Shown here piece after piece: positions 8,296 to 17,973 of a stretch of 64,000 nucleotides of DNA. Within the stretch, counting starts at the first letter, position 1. Every line of letters begins with the position of its first letter. The notes beneath the pieces were generated by a model that made no database searches, had not been told where the DNA came from, and saw only the letters and a program-made list of their open reading frames with translations. This stretch comes from GAS188 sp963794475 (lineage in GTDB: Bacteria > Pseudomonadota > Alphaproteobacteria > Rhizobiales > Beijerinckiaceae): NCBI GenBank assembly GCA_963794475.1, contig CAWCDW010000002.1, positions 868,001 to 932,000 on the forward strand. Direction: 5' to 3'. Made by a program: the position numbers and the translations under genes.

Positions 8296-9854
8296 CGGCC
8301 CCCACGTCTCCCGCCGGCCTGCTTCGCGGCGTTCTGCCTTTCGTCGTGATGTGCGTTGGCATGTTCATCGCCCTCCTCGACATCCAGATTGTCGCCTCGT
8401 CGCTCCAGGAGATCGGCGGCGGCCTGTCGGCGGCCCAGGACGAGATCGGCTGGGTGCAGACCGCTTATCTGATCGCCGAGATCGTGATGATCCCGCTCTC
8501 GGGCTGGCTGACGCGCGTCTTCTCCACGCGCTGGCTTTTCACCGCCTCGGCCGCGGGCTTCACCGTGACGAGCATGCTCTGTGGCCTCGCCTGGAACATC
8601 GAAAGCATGATCGTGTTCCGCGCACTCCAAGGCTTGCTGGGCGCTTCCATGATCCCGACCGTGTTCACCTCGTCCTTCCACTATTTCCAAGGGCCGCGGC
8701 GCGTCTATTCCGCGGCCGTCATCGGCACGATCGCCTCCATCGCGCCGACGCTCGGGCCCGTGATCGGCGGCTGGATCACCGACACGCTCGACTGGCACTG
8801 GCTGTTCTACATCAACCTCGTGCCGGGCCTTGCAATCACTGGTCTCGTCCCGCTTCTCGTGAGGATCGACGAGCCCGATCTCAAGCTTCTCAAGGAAGCC
8901 GATTATCCCGGCATCGCGCTGCTGGCGATCGCGCTCGGCACCTTGGAGTATGTGCTCGAGGAAGGCTCTCGCTGGAACTGGTTCGATGACGCGACTATCA
9001 GGGGCTGCACGCTCATCGCCGGCATCGCGGGCGTTCTTTTCGTGATCCGCAGTCTCACCATCGCGCGGCCGGTCGTCGATCTTCGCGCCTTCGGCAACAG
9101 GAATTTCGCGCTCGGCTGCGTGCTTTCCTTCGTCACCGGAATCGGCATCTTCTCGACCATCTACCTGACGCCGCTTTTTCTCGGCTATGTGCGCGGCTTC
9201 AGCGCCTGGCAGACGGGAGTTGCGATTTTCTCGACCGGCGCGGCGTCGCTGATCGGCGTGCCGGTCTACATTCTTCTGGCGCGCAAATTCGATACGCGCT
9301 GGCTCATGATGTTCGGCCTTGCCTCATTCGGCGCGGCGATGTGGAGCTTCAGCTTCATCACCCACGATTGGGGCGGCGCCGAGCTCCTCCTGCCGCAAAT
9401 CTTGCGCGGCTTTCCTCAGGTCTTCGCCGTCGCGCCGAGCGTCAACCTCGGCCTCGGCAGCTTGCCGCCCGAGCGGCTCAAATACGCAAGCGGCCTTTTC
9501 AACATGATGCGCAATCTCGGCGGGGCTGTCGGGATCGCGGTGAGCGGTGCCATCCTCAATGACCGGACGAACTTCCATTTCCACGCCATCGCCTCCCATC
9601 TGACGCCGGCGAACGGCGCCATGACGCGGCTGACGACTGAGCTCGCCCAGCGATATGGCGCGATCCTCGGCCCGCAGGAAGGCCAAGTCGCCGCGCTCAA
9701 GCAGCTCTTCCGACTCGCTTACCGCGAAGCCTCGACGCTCGCCTATGCCGATGCCTTTCGCGCCATCATGATCGCCTTCGCCCTCGCCACGCTTCTCGTG
9801 CCCTTCCTGCGAAATATCGCGCCACCGAAGACGCCGGTGCGCGAGGCGCATTAA
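8292..9854 (+). CDS. emrB: EmrB/QacA-type MFS drug efflux transporter (DHA2)
   Basis: This 520-residue transporter has the 14-helix DHA2 pattern of the major facilitator superfamily. The N-terminal helix has LLDIQIVASSLQEIGGGL, typical of motif D1. GWLTRVFSTRW corresponds to motif A, and GPVIGGWITDTLDWHWLFYINLVPG is the antiporter motif C with the adjacent DHA2 signature. It exports lipophilic or toxic compounds in exchange for protons and works with the EmrA adaptor upstream, with which it overlaps by four bases. The locus is headed by a MarR regulator; the substrate cannot be read from sequence. Confidence 0.93.
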   Translation: MTAPTSPAGLLRGVLPFVVMCVGMFIALLDIQIVASSLQEIGGGLSAAQDEIGWVQTAYLIAEIVMIPLSGWLTRVFSTRWLFTASAAGFTVTSMLCGLAWNIESMIVFRALQGLLGASMIPTVFTSSFHYFQGPRRVYSAAVIGTIASIAPTLGPVIGGWITDTLDWHWLFYINLVPGLAITGLVPLLVRIDEPDLKLLKEADYPGIALLAIALGTLEYVLEEGSRWNWFDDATIRGCTLIAGIAGVLFVIRSLTIARPVVDLRAFGNRNFALGCVLSFVTGIGIFSTIYLTPLFLGYVRGFSAWQTGVAIFSTGAASLIGVPVYILLARKFDTRWLMMFGLASFGAAMWSFSFITHDWGGAELLLPQILRGFPQVFAVAPSVNLGLGSLPPERLKYASGLFNMMRNLGGAVGIAVSGAILNDRTNFHFHAIASHLTPANGAMTRLTTELAQRYGAILGPQEGQVAALKQLFRLAYREASTLAYADAFRAIMIAFALATLLVPFLRNIAPPKTPVREAH

Positions 9855-9898
9855 GGGTGGATGCCGGGCGGGGGCGCCGCGTAGCGCTTCGGAAGGGG

Positions 9899-10666
9899 CT
9901 ACTGCGCGTAAGAGGGATCCTTCCGATCGAGCTTGCGCTTCAGCTCGTCGAAATGGGCATAAGCCATGCCCTTATAGTCCTCCCAGCCGCGCGCGGTCTT
10001 TTCCGCGATCTCCGGCGGCATGATGTTGAGCTTCTGCCCGGTCGAATAGGCGAGGACCATCGTCCGGCAGGAGCGCTCGAGGAAGTAGAGGTCATCGAAG
10101 GCTTCCGCGACCGTTGTGCCGGCAACGAGAACGCCGTGGTTCCCCATCATCATCACGCTCTTGTTGCCGAGCGCGCGCGCCAAACGCTCACCCTCGGCCT
10201 TGTCGTCCGCGATGCCGCCAAATCCGAGGTCGATATGGACGCGATTGTAGAAGCGCGCGGTATTCTGATCGATGGGCTTAAGCTCCGGATCGGCGAGCGA
10301 AGCCAGCGCCGTGGCATAGGGCGGGTGCACGTGGAGAATGCAGCGCGCATGCGGGACGGCCGCATGGATGCTTCCATGAATGCACCAGGCGGAAGGATCG
10401 GGTGCATGTTCGCGGCTCATCGTTTCGGGATCGTCGCTGTCGAGCAGCAAAAGATCGCTCGCCTTGATCGTGGAGAAATGCCTCCAGCGCGGATTCAAGA
10501 GGAACTTCTTTCCGTCATCGGAGACCGCGAGGCTGAAGTGATTGGCGACAAATTCGTGCCAATCGAACTCGACAGCAAGGCGAAAGGCGGCCGCAAGATC
10601 GACGCGCAATTGTCCTTCCTCGGTTTCCCGAGACCGCCTTATCTTGATGCTGCTGACGGCTGACAT
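9899..10666 (-). CDS. Class II aldolase/adducin family protein
   Basis: This 255-residue protein has the zinc class II aldolase/adducin fold. Metal-ligand histidines are visible in LHVHPPYATAL and in MGNHGVLVAGTTVAEAFDDLYFLE. The N-terminal LAAAFRLAVEFDWHEFVANHFSLAVSDD is typical of the decarboxylase/aldolase-like members of unknown substrate rather than of FucA or AraD. The frame stays open far upstream, but ATG 10666 follows a strong GGAGGAGGAAG site and gives the family start. The 255-base divergent spacer to 10922 holds the promoters of both genes. Confidence 0.88.
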   Translation of the reverse strand: MSAVSSIKIRRSRETEEGQLRVDLAAAFRLAVEFDWHEFVANHFSLAVSDDGKKFLLNPRWRHFSTIKASDLLLLDSDDPETMSREHAPDPSAWCIHGSIHAAVPHARCILHVHPPYATALASLADPELKPIDQNTARFYNRVHIDLGFGGIADDKAEGERLARALGNKSVMMMGNHGVLVAGTTVAEAFDDLYFLERSCRTMVLAYSTGQKLNIMPPEIAEKTARGWEDYKGMAYAHFDELKRKLDRKDPSYAQ

Positions 10667-10921
10667 ACCTTCCTCCTCCGCGAGCGCCTCGACGCGTTTC
10701 CTTGGGGAAAACTTCGCATGGCGGGCACGCACAAGCAATGGAGGGGCAAGCTCGCCAATCCCGGACCCCTTCGGGCTTGATCCGCGACGCCGCGCGATCG
10801 GAGGGCGCGATCTTACCAAAAGAAGAAGCATTGCGATAAGCTCATGCGTCACAACTGCGCCGTTTTTGCTTTTGCCGCATGCCGAATATCGTCTCGGCCA
10901 ACATTGAAAGGAACGCGAACC

Positions 10922-13162
10922 ATGGGGTTCAAGGTTCAGGTCGGCCCCCAGCAGATCGCGATCCATCAGGGACAGACCGTGCTGGTCACGGACCCCGACG
11001 GGCAAGTATCCTGGCCCAGCGCCCGCGGACTCTATTTCCGAGACACGCGAGTGGTCAGTGCCTGGGCGATTTACGCCAACGGCGAGCCTTGGGATCTCTT
11101 GAACGGCGGCGCCATCGCGCCGCACGCCGCGCGCATCTTCGAGACCAACCGCGCCTTCCTCACCGAGGACGGCCCGATCGCCGCGCGCACGCTCGGCCTC
11201 ATGATCGCCCGCCATATCAATGGTGGGCTGCATGAGGACATCGAGGTCGTGAACAATGGCCAGGCGCCCGTGCGTTTCAACCTCGAGATCGCGATCCGCG
11301 CGGATTTCGCCGATATTTTCGAGGTGAAGAGCGATCGCATCGTGCGCCGTGGCCGCATCACCACCACCTGGTCGCAGCGGCGCCAGGCGCTCCGGATCAC
11401 CTATCGCAACAAGGATTTCGGCCGCGAAGTGATCCTGCGCACCGGCAAGGGGGACGGCAGGATGACGGTGAACGCCAACGGGCGGCTGAGCTTCGACATC
11501 ACGCTCAAGCCCGCGCAGCGCTGGCACCGCTGCCTCATCTACGACTTGGCCGACGGCGGCAAGCTGATCCGCGCGTCGCGGCAATGCACGCACACGAGCG
11601 CCACGTCGAGCCACGCGGTCAAGATGGACGAATGGCGCGAGACGGTTCTGAAGATCGACACCAGCAACGAGGAATTCTATCGCTGCTTCAATCAAGGCGT
11701 GCAGGACATGGCGGCGCTGCGCCTGCCGCTTCCCGGCACCGATCACATGGTGTTCGTGCCGGCGGCCGGCCTCCCATGGTTCCTGGCGCTCTTCGGCCGC
11801 GATACGCTGATCGCCTCCTTGCAGACGATGATCGTCTATCCCGAATTCGCCATGGGCACCCTGGAGGTGCTCGGCCAATATCAGGCGAAAGAGCGCGACG
11901 ATTACCGCGATGCCGAGCCCGGCAAGATCCTGCACGAGCTTCGCTATGGCGAACTCGCCCATTTCAAGCTCATCCCGCACACGCCCTACTACGGCACCGC
12001 GGATGCGACGCCGCTCTATCTCGTGGCGCTACACGCCACTTGGCGCGCCACCGGCGATCGCGCGCTCATCGAAAGGCATCTGCCGATCGCCGAGGCTTGC
12101 CTTGCCTGGATCGACAAATATGGCGACCGGGATGGCGATGGCTTCCAGGAATATCAAACGCGCTCGAAGGCCGGCTACGAGAACATGGGTTGGAAGGATT
12201 CAGGCGACGCGGTGATGTACCCGGACGGCACGCTGGTGCGCGGCCCGAAGGCGCTCTGCGAGCTGCAAGGCTATGTCTACGACGCCTGGCTGCGCATGGC
12301 CGAGATCTTCGACGAGCTCGACCAAAAGCGACGCGCCGGCGCGTTGCGCAAGAAGGCCGCTGCCTTGTTCAAGAAATTCAACGAGGCCTTCTGGGACGAG
12401 AAATCCGGCTTCTACGCCTACGCGCTCGACGGCGACAAGAAAAAGGTTCTCTCGGTCGCCTCCAATGTCGGGCAATGCCTGTGGTCCGGCATCATCGCGC
12501 CGGAACGCGCGGCGGGGGTGGTCAAGCGGCTCATGCAAAAGGACATGTGGAGCGGGTGGGGCATCCGCACGCTCTCGGCGGAGCACCCTTCCTTCAATCC
12601 TTACAATTACCAGACGGGAGCCGTCTGGCCGCATGACAACTCACTCATCGCGCTCGGCATGCGCCGCTACGGCTTTGCCGCCGAGGCGGCGGCCGTGGCG
12701 CGCGACATCAGCGGCGCCGCGGGCCATTTCCTCCTCAACCAGTTGCCGGAGCTTTATGGCGGCCTGCAGCGCGACCCGACGAGCTTCCCCGTGCAATATC
12801 TCGGCGCCAACGTGCCGCAAGCCTGGGCGGCGGGCACGTCCTTCATGCTGCTGCAGACCCTTCTCGGCCTGCAGCAGGATGCGCCGCGCGGCAAGCTCTA
12901 TGTCGATCCCATGCTCCCGGAATGGCTGCCCGACGTGGCGCTCACCGATCTGCGTCTGGGGCGGCACCATTTCGACATCCGCTTCTGGCGGGAGGGCAAC
13001 GAGACGAAGTTCGAGGTGTTGAGGGGCAACCCGCGCGCGGTCGAGCGCATGAGCATCTCGTTGTCGCAAAGCGTCGAGGGCGGCGAGTTGCAGTCGGAAG
13101 CGCCAGGAAGCCGAACGAGGAGAGCGGGAACGCGACGCGCGGCAGCCGCCCGCCGCCGCTAG
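10922..13162 (+). CDS. Amylo-alpha-1,6-glucosidase / glycogen-debranching-like enzyme
   Basis: This 746-residue protein has an N-terminal beta-rich GDE_N_bis-type domain (residues 1 to about 230; GLYFRDTRVVSAWAIYANG is characteristic). It is followed by an (alpha/alpha)6 barrel of the amylo-alpha-1,6-glucosidase type (about 240-700; GLPWFLALFGRDTLIASLQTM, YQTGAVWPHDNSLIA). It probably hydrolyses alpha-1,6 or related glucosidic branches of glycogen or compatible-solute glucans. ATG 10922 is chosen over an in-frame upstream start because the domain begins there and AAAGGA precedes it. The final 25 residues are Arg-rich and low complexity. No other glycogen genes adjoin it. Confidence 0.88.
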   Translation: MGFKVQVGPQQIAIHQGQTVLVTDPDGQVSWPSARGLYFRDTRVVSAWAIYANGEPWDLLNGGAIAPHAARIFETNRAFLTEDGPIAARTLGLMIARHINGGLHEDIEVVNNGQAPVRFNLEIAIRADFADIFEVKSDRIVRRGRITTTWSQRRQALRITYRNKDFGREVILRTGKGDGRMTVNANGRLSFDITLKPAQRWHRCLIYDLADGGKLIRASRQCTHTSATSSHAVKMDEWRETVLKIDTSNEEFYRCFNQGVQDMAALRLPLPGTDHMVFVPAAGLPWFLALFGRDTLIASLQTMIVYPEFAMGTLEVLGQYQAKERDDYRDAEPGKILHELRYGELAHFKLIPHTPYYGTADATPLYLVALHATWRATGDRALIERHLPIAEACLAWIDKYGDRDGDGFQEYQTRSKAGYENMGWKDSGDAVMYPDGTLVRGPKALCELQGYVYDAWLRMAEIFDELDQKRRAGALRKKAAALFKKFNEAFWDEKSGFYAYALDGDKKKVLSVASNVGQCLWSGIIAPERAAGVVKRLMQKDMWSGWGIRTLSAEHPSFNPYNYQTGAVWPHDNSLIALGMRRYGFAAEAAAVARDISGAAGHFLLNQLPELYGGLQRDPTSFPVQYLGANVPQAWAAGTSFMLLQTLLGLQQDAPRGKLYVDPMLPEWLPDVALTDLRLGRHHFDIRFWREGNETKFEVLRGNPRAVERMSISLSQSVEGGELQSEAPGSRTRRAGTRRAAAARRR

Positions 13163-13266
13163 GCATAGGCCGCGGTCTCTATCGTTGCGCGAATCCGGCC
13201 TGGGTATCATTCGCAACTCTCCGTATGCTAGGCCCATTCGAACCACGGCGGGCTGGAGGGAGAGGC

Positions 13267-15117
13267 ATGCAGGGGCCGGCAGGGTCACTGACCGCGTCGC
13301 GGGACCGGGCCCTTGAAATTCTTCAATCCGTGTTCGGCTATGGCGCGTTCCGGCGCGGGCAGGCAGCGATCATCGACCGGGTCGCAGCCGGAGGTGACGC
13401 GCTCGTCTTGATGCCGACGGGCGGCGGCAAGTCGCTGTGCTACCAAATTCCCGCCCTGCTACGCGAGGGTGTCGGCATTGTCGTCTCGCCCTTGATCGCC
13501 TTGATGAAGGATCAGGTCGATGCGTTGCGCCAGGCAGGCGTGCGCGCGGCTTACCTCAATTCGACGCTGACGCCGTCCGAGGCCGCCGAGGTGGAGCGCG
13601 ACATGCGCCAAGGCGCGCTCGATCTCGTTTACGTGGCGCCGGAACGCTTGGTGACGCCGCGCTGCCTCGAGCTCTTGGCGCGCTGCCGGATCGCGATCTT
13701 TGCCATCGATGAAGCCCATTGCGTCTCGCAATGGGGACATGATTTTCGCCCCGAATACCTGCAATTGCGCGTCTTGCACGACCACTTTCCCAAGGTGCCG
13801 CGGATTGCCTTGACCGCAACCGCCGACGGCCCGACGCAGCGCGACATCATCGAACGCCTTGTGCTGGGCGACGCCGAGATTTTCGCCGCCAGTTTCGATC
13901 GCCCCAATATTCGCTACCGCGTCGTCCCGAAGGCCGAGGCGAAATCGCAATTATTGGCCTTTCTCGAAGCAGAACACCCCTCCGACGCCGGCATCGTCTA
14001 TTGCCTCTCGCGGCGCAGGGTCGAAGAGGTCGCGGCCTGGCTCTCTGCCAAGGGCCGGGTCGCGCTCCCTTATCATGCAGGGCTTGACCCGGCGGTGCGC
14101 GAGCGCAACCAGGACCGCTTTCTCAAGGAAGAAGGGATCGTCATCGTCGCGACCGTCGCCTTTGGAATGGGCATAGACAAACCCAATGTGCGCTTCGTCG
14201 TCCATCTCGACGCGCCCAAGAGCCTCGAAGCCTATTACCAGGAGACCGGCCGCGCGGGGCGCGACGGGCTCCCGGCCAACGCCTGGATGACTTATGGCAT
14301 GGCCGATGTGACGACGCTTCTTGCCTTGCTTGACGGTGCCAAGCTCGAGGAACGCCAGCGCCGCATCGAACGCCACAAGCTCAACGCGCTTTTAGGGTAT
14401 TGCGAAACCGCCACCTGCCGCCGCCAGGTCTTGCTCGGTTATTTCGGGGAGCGCGATCATCCACCCTGCGGCAATTGCGACAATTGCCTGCACCCGGCAC
14501 GGGTATGGGACGGGCTGGTGACGGCGCAAAAGGCGTTGTCGGCGGCGATTCGCACCGGACAGCGTTTCGGCGTCGCGCATCTGGTCGATGTTTTGCGCGG
14601 CCAATTGACGGAACGCGTCCGCCAGCTCGGGCATCATCGTCTGAAGACTTTCGGCGTCGGCAGCGATCTCGGCCGGAAAGAGTGGCAATCGGTTTTCCGT
14701 CAGCTTGTGGCGCAAGGACATTTGGAAGTCGATGTGGAAGGGCATGGCGGCCTGCGTCTCGGCGAGACCGGGCCGGCCGTGCTCCGCGGCGAAGCGCCGG
14801 TTGCCTTGCGCAGCGACGCGAGCGAACTCAAAAGCGGCCGTCGCCGCGACGGCCCGCGCAACGATGCCGCCCCGGCCCGATCGCTGGCCGCCGGCGACGA
14901 GCCGCTATTCCAAGCCTTGCGCGCGCGGCGCCTGGACCTCGCCCGCGAACAAGGCGTGCCGCCTTACGTCATTTTTCACGATGCGACCTTGCTGGAAATG
15001 GTGCGCCGCAAGCCCACCGATTTGGCCGCGATGGGCGAGATCCCCGGCGTTGGCCGCAACAAGCTCAATCGCTACGGCGCCACGTTCCTCGCCGCGATCG
15101 CCGAGGGAAGCGCCTAG
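13267..15117 (+). CDS. recQ: ATP-dependent DNA helicase RecQ
   Basis: This is a 616-residue SF2 helicase for recombination and replication-fork repair, unwinding DNA 3' to 5'. Walker A TGGGKSLCYQ is at residue 51, DEAH at 148-151 (IDEAHCVSQWGHDFR), and motif VI is QETGRAGRDG. The RQC zinc site is CETATCRRQVLLGYFGE with CGNCDNC, and a winged helix follows. The C-terminal HRDC domain includes PPYVIFHDATLLEM. The frame is open upstream, but ATG 13267 follows a GGAGGGAG ribosome site and matches the family start. A weak inverted repeat (15185-15197 with 15279-15291) lies in the 249-base gap downstream. Confidence 0.97.
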   Translation: MQGPAGSLTASRDRALEILQSVFGYGAFRRGQAAIIDRVAAGGDALVLMPTGGGKSLCYQIPALLREGVGIVVSPLIALMKDQVDALRQAGVRAAYLNSTLTPSEAAEVERDMRQGALDLVYVAPERLVTPRCLELLARCRIAIFAIDEAHCVSQWGHDFRPEYLQLRVLHDHFPKVPRIALTATADGPTQRDIIERLVLGDAEIFAASFDRPNIRYRVVPKAEAKSQLLAFLEAEHPSDAGIVYCLSRRRVEEVAAWLSAKGRVALPYHAGLDPAVRERNQDRFLKEEGIVIVATVAFGMGIDKPNVRFVVHLDAPKSLEAYYQETGRAGRDGLPANAWMTYGMADVTTLLALLDGAKLEERQRRIERHKLNALLGYCETATCRRQVLLGYFGERDHPPCGNCDNCLHPARVWDGLVTAQKALSAAIRTGQRFGVAHLVDVLRGQLTERVRQLGHHRLKTFGVGSDLGRKEWQSVFRQLVAQGHLEVDVEGHGGLRLGETGPAVLRGEAPVALRSDASELKSGRRRDGPRNDAAPARSLAAGDEPLFQALRARRLDLAREQGVPPYVIFHDATLLEMVRRKPTDLAAMGEIPGVGRNKLNRYGATFLAAIAEGSA

Positions 15118-15366
15118 AGCACCGAGCAAATAGACCGGCAATTTCGGTCGCAGCGCACTTGATACTCGGCCTCCCTATTCGGGACCGGCGGCTTTGGTCT
15201 CGCGGGTGATCGACAGCAACGAACGGTGAGATCACAATGTCTATTTAAGGGGATGAGAACTTCGTCGCATCCAGCAAACCAGAGCCGCCGGCTGAGATCT
15301 GCGGATTTGGACCGGAACCTTGGAGTATAACTAAAGTCACCATGCATTTTAGAGAGGGCCGCGGTC

Positions 15367-16263
15367 ATGAAAGTCGGCTTCATCGGATTAGGTCAAATGG
15401 GGGCCGGAATGGCCGCATCCCTGCTCAAAGCGGGGCATGAGGTTACCGTCTACAATCGCACGCGTTCGAAGGCGGATGAACTCGTGCGAAGGGGCGCGAC
15501 CCCGGCATCGACCCTCTCTGACGCTTGCGGCGGCGACGCCGTGATCACGATGCTTGCCGATGATGCCGCGGTGGAAAATGTCGTCTACGGCGGCGCAGGA
15601 GTGCTGGAGAGCCTACGCAAGGGGGCGATCCATATCTCGTCGAGCACCATCAGCACCGCTTTGTCCGCGAGGCTGAGTGCCGACCACGCCTCGGCCGGCC
15701 AGCGTTTCATCGCCGCTCCTGTATTCGGCCGCCCAGACGTTGCAGCCGCGGGAGAGCTCTCCGTCATCACCGCGGGTGCTCGCGATGCGATCGATGCCGC
15801 CAATCCCCTGCTCGACGCCATCGGCAAGAGAACATTCTTGGTCGGAGACGCCCCTCAGGCCGCCAACCTCGTCAAGCTGAGCGGCAATTTTCTCATCGCC
15901 TGCGTGATCGAATCCCTTGGGGAGGCCATGGCGCTCGTCGCGAAAGGCGGCATTGACCGTCATCAATATCTCGACATCCTGACCTCGACCCTCTTCGGCG
16001 CACCGGCCTACAAGACCTATGGCCAGTTGATCGCGGAGGGGACTTTCGAGCCGGCGGGATTCGCCGCGCCCTTGGGTTTCAAGGACATCCGCCTCGCAAT
16101 CGCAGCGGCTGAGAACTTGCGCGTGCCCCTGCCGCTCGCAAGCCTGCTTCACGATCGGTTCGTAACCCTGCTCGCGCAGGGGGGCGACAAGCTCGACTGG
16201 TCCGCGATCGGCGGGCTGGCGGCACGCGATGCCGGGGTTGGCAGGGGCGCGCCAAAGGGTTGA
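15367..16263 (+). CDS. NAD(P)-dependent oxidoreductase, 3-hydroxyisobutyrate dehydrogenase family
   Basis: This 298-residue beta-hydroxyacid dehydrogenase has the Rossmann motif GLGQMG at residues 7-12. Arg32 follows the second strand (YNRTRSK), which favours NADPH. The catalytic Lys170 sits in NLVKLSGNFLIA, and the substrate motif (SSSTISTALS) is at 91-100. The all-alpha C-terminal half is complete. The sequence resembles GLYR1/succinic semialdehyde reductase-like members more than a true valine-pathway MmsB, and no valine-catabolism genes adjoin it. Substrate unknown; a small aldehyde or hydroxyacid is the inference. Confidence 0.88.
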   Translation: MKVGFIGLGQMGAGMAASLLKAGHEVTVYNRTRSKADELVRRGATPASTLSDACGGDAVITMLADDAAVENVVYGGAGVLESLRKGAIHISSSTISTALSARLSADHASAGQRFIAAPVFGRPDVAAAGELSVITAGARDAIDAANPLLDAIGKRTFLVGDAPQAANLVKLSGNFLIACVIESLGEAMALVAKGGIDRHQYLDILTSTLFGAPAYKTYGQLIAEGTFEPAGFAAPLGFKDIRLAIAAAENLRVPLPLASLLHDRFVTLLAQGGDKLDWSAIGGLAARDAGVGRGAPKG

Positions 16264-16528
16264 GGCGCTATTGCGCGGGGCCTGCGCCATCGCATCGAGG
16301 ATGCCGCCGCGCTGGCTGGCACCAGCCAATCTTTCGTTGACCCTCCAGATCGTGGAGCCAGCGCATCGACCGATTCCTTCGCAGATCGAGCCGGCGCTCG
16401 GCATCATCGATCTTAGGGAACTCGCAGTTGATTTACGACGCGGTGGGAGTGGCACGTATTGGTTAACGCAACGGCGGGCAATTTCGGCCACCGGTTGATG
16501 CTCCGGCAAGGGACACCATCTATATTGG

Positions 16529-16810
16529 ATGGCCAGTAACGATGTGAAAGCAAGCGGCGCGCCCATGCACGCGATGCTAGCCTCCCGCAGATACCGAAAG
16601 TGCGCGGCCGAATGCGCCAGGCTGGCGCGGACCGCGCCCAGCCCCAGGACAAGGGAAAGCTTCTCCTCCGCTGCCAAAAGCTGGCTGATATTGGCTGCAC
16701 TGGATGAGAGTTCGACGCTGACCAACAACATCGGGCTCGCCAATGAGCTTGGAGGCGACAACTCCGGGGAAGCTCAAGACAAGCAAATTCCGCACTCGCA
16801 ATTGCGGTGA
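16529..16810 (+). CDS. Small conserved hypothetical protein (YRxxAAEC type)
   Basis: This 93-residue frame carries RRYRKCAAECARLARTAPS, then an RESFSSAAKSWLILA helix. The pattern recurs in many short proteins of Bradyrhizobium and relatives, with form YREYAAECLRLA...AKAWLRLA. This recognition is why I call it real although it is short. Translation may start at the second or third Met (16565 or 16574). No function is known. The 265 bases before it (16264-16528) contain nothing I recognise. Confidence 0.55.
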   Translation: MASNDVKASGAPMHAMLASRRYRKCAAECARLARTAPSPRTRESFSSAAKSWLILAALDESSTLTNNIGLANELGGDNSGEAQDKQIPHSQLR

Positions 16811-16864
16811 CACTCCGCCTTCATAGTCAAAACCTCCATATAGGCCCGCGTTTACGCGGCCGGA

Positions 16865-17863
16865 TCAACGCACCTCGCCGGCGAAGCCTTTTTGCAGCAT
16901 CGCGATGCGATCGAGCGCCGCGCGCGGCAGGGGGCCTTTGCGCACCGCCGCCAAGGCCTGTTCCCACTGCTGCAGGCTCGCCATGCCGACCAGGATGGTG
17001 CCCATGGCGGGATGCGAGATCGCGAAACGGATCGCGGCCTCGGCGAGGCTTCCGGCGTAACCTTCCTGGACGAGCGGCATGAAACGGCGGCCGCGCTCGA
17101 GATCCCCCTCGTAGCTCAGTGCCGAGCCGATCGGGGCCGGCGCCGGCGAGGCGACCGGATGACGTTCGACGATCCCGGACAAAGCGCCGCCGGCCAGAAC
17201 CCTGATGCCGACCACGCCGACACCCGCCGCCTGCGTATGATTGAAGAGACGGCCATAATCCTGTGCCGGGAAATCTGCCGGCACGCCGCTCGAGGCCGAG
17301 GGGTTGAGCATATTGTAAACCACCTGCGCGCCATCGAAGAGGCGCGCGTCGACGACCTGCTGGAGCGCGTTCGTGTCTCCGATGGCGGTAAAGCCGAGGA
17401 ACTGCACCTTGCCTTGCCGCCGCAGCCGGTCGAACGAGGGCACCACCTCGTCGAGCACTTGCCGAACGCTCAGCGCTTCCTCCCCGCCTTCCGGCGTGAT
17501 CGGGTTGTGCAAATAAAAGATGCCCACGCGCTCGAGGCCGAGGCGTCGCAGGCTTCCTTCCAGCGATTCGGCAATGGCGTCGCCGACGCGACCGAAGTCC
17601 TCCGGCGGCAATCCGACCTTGGTGCCCACAATGACGCTCGGGGCTCGCAGCTTGGCGAGCACTCGGCCGAGATGGGTCTCGGACGCGCCATTGCCGTATT
17701 GCACGGCGGTGTCGAAATAATTCACACCCGCCTCGAGCGCCTGCGAGACGGCGCGTTCCTGTTCGGCGGGATCACCGCGTACCATCAACCCCCCGACCGC
17801 GCCGCAGCCGAAGCCGAGGATCGAGATCGGCAGCCCGGTGCGGCCGAATACCCGCATCTCCAT
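16865..17863 (-). CDS. Aldo/keto reductase
   Basis: This 332-residue NADPH-dependent (alpha/beta)8 reductase has the catalytic tetrad Asp and Tyr in YFDTAVQYGNGASETHLG, Lys in VIVGTKVGLP and His in IFYLHNPITPEG. The N-terminal RTGLPISILGFGCGAVGG is typical of the L-fucose/pyridoxal/galactose dehydrogenase-like branch of AKRs. The C-terminal nucleotide loop (ISHPAMGTILVGMASLQQWEQAL) is present. It probably reduces or oxidises sugar-type or aldehyde substrates. It is monocistronic and followed, on the same strand, by metA after an intergenic gap. Confidence 0.9.
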   Translation of the reverse strand: MEMRVFGRTGLPISILGFGCGAVGGLMVRGDPAEQERAVSQALEAGVNYFDTAVQYGNGASETHLGRVLAKLRAPSVIVGTKVGLPPEDFGRVGDAIAESLEGSLRRLGLERVGIFYLHNPITPEGGEEALSVRQVLDEVVPSFDRLRRQGKVQFLGFTAIGDTNALQQVVDARLFDGAQVVYNMLNPSASSGVPADFPAQDYGRLFNHTQAAGVGVVGIRVLAGGALSGIVERHPVASPAPAPIGSALSYEGDLERGRRFMPLVQEGYAGSLAEAAIRFAISHPAMGTILVGMASLQQWEQALAAVRKGPLPRAALDRIAMLQKGFAGEVR

Positions 17864-17973
17864 TGACGTCCTCCCTCGCGCCCAAGTTTCGCGTCAGTGT
17901 CCGTTCCAATTAAGGCGGATTCGTCCCGTTTCCAGGATAAGCCCGCGACACAGGTGGCGCCTCGGGCGTGGCC

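Noticed and set aside
9899..11980. Extension of the class II aldolase frame to 693 codons
   Set aside because: The extra part is antisense to the debranching-type enzyme; a strong ribosome site fixes the start at 10666.
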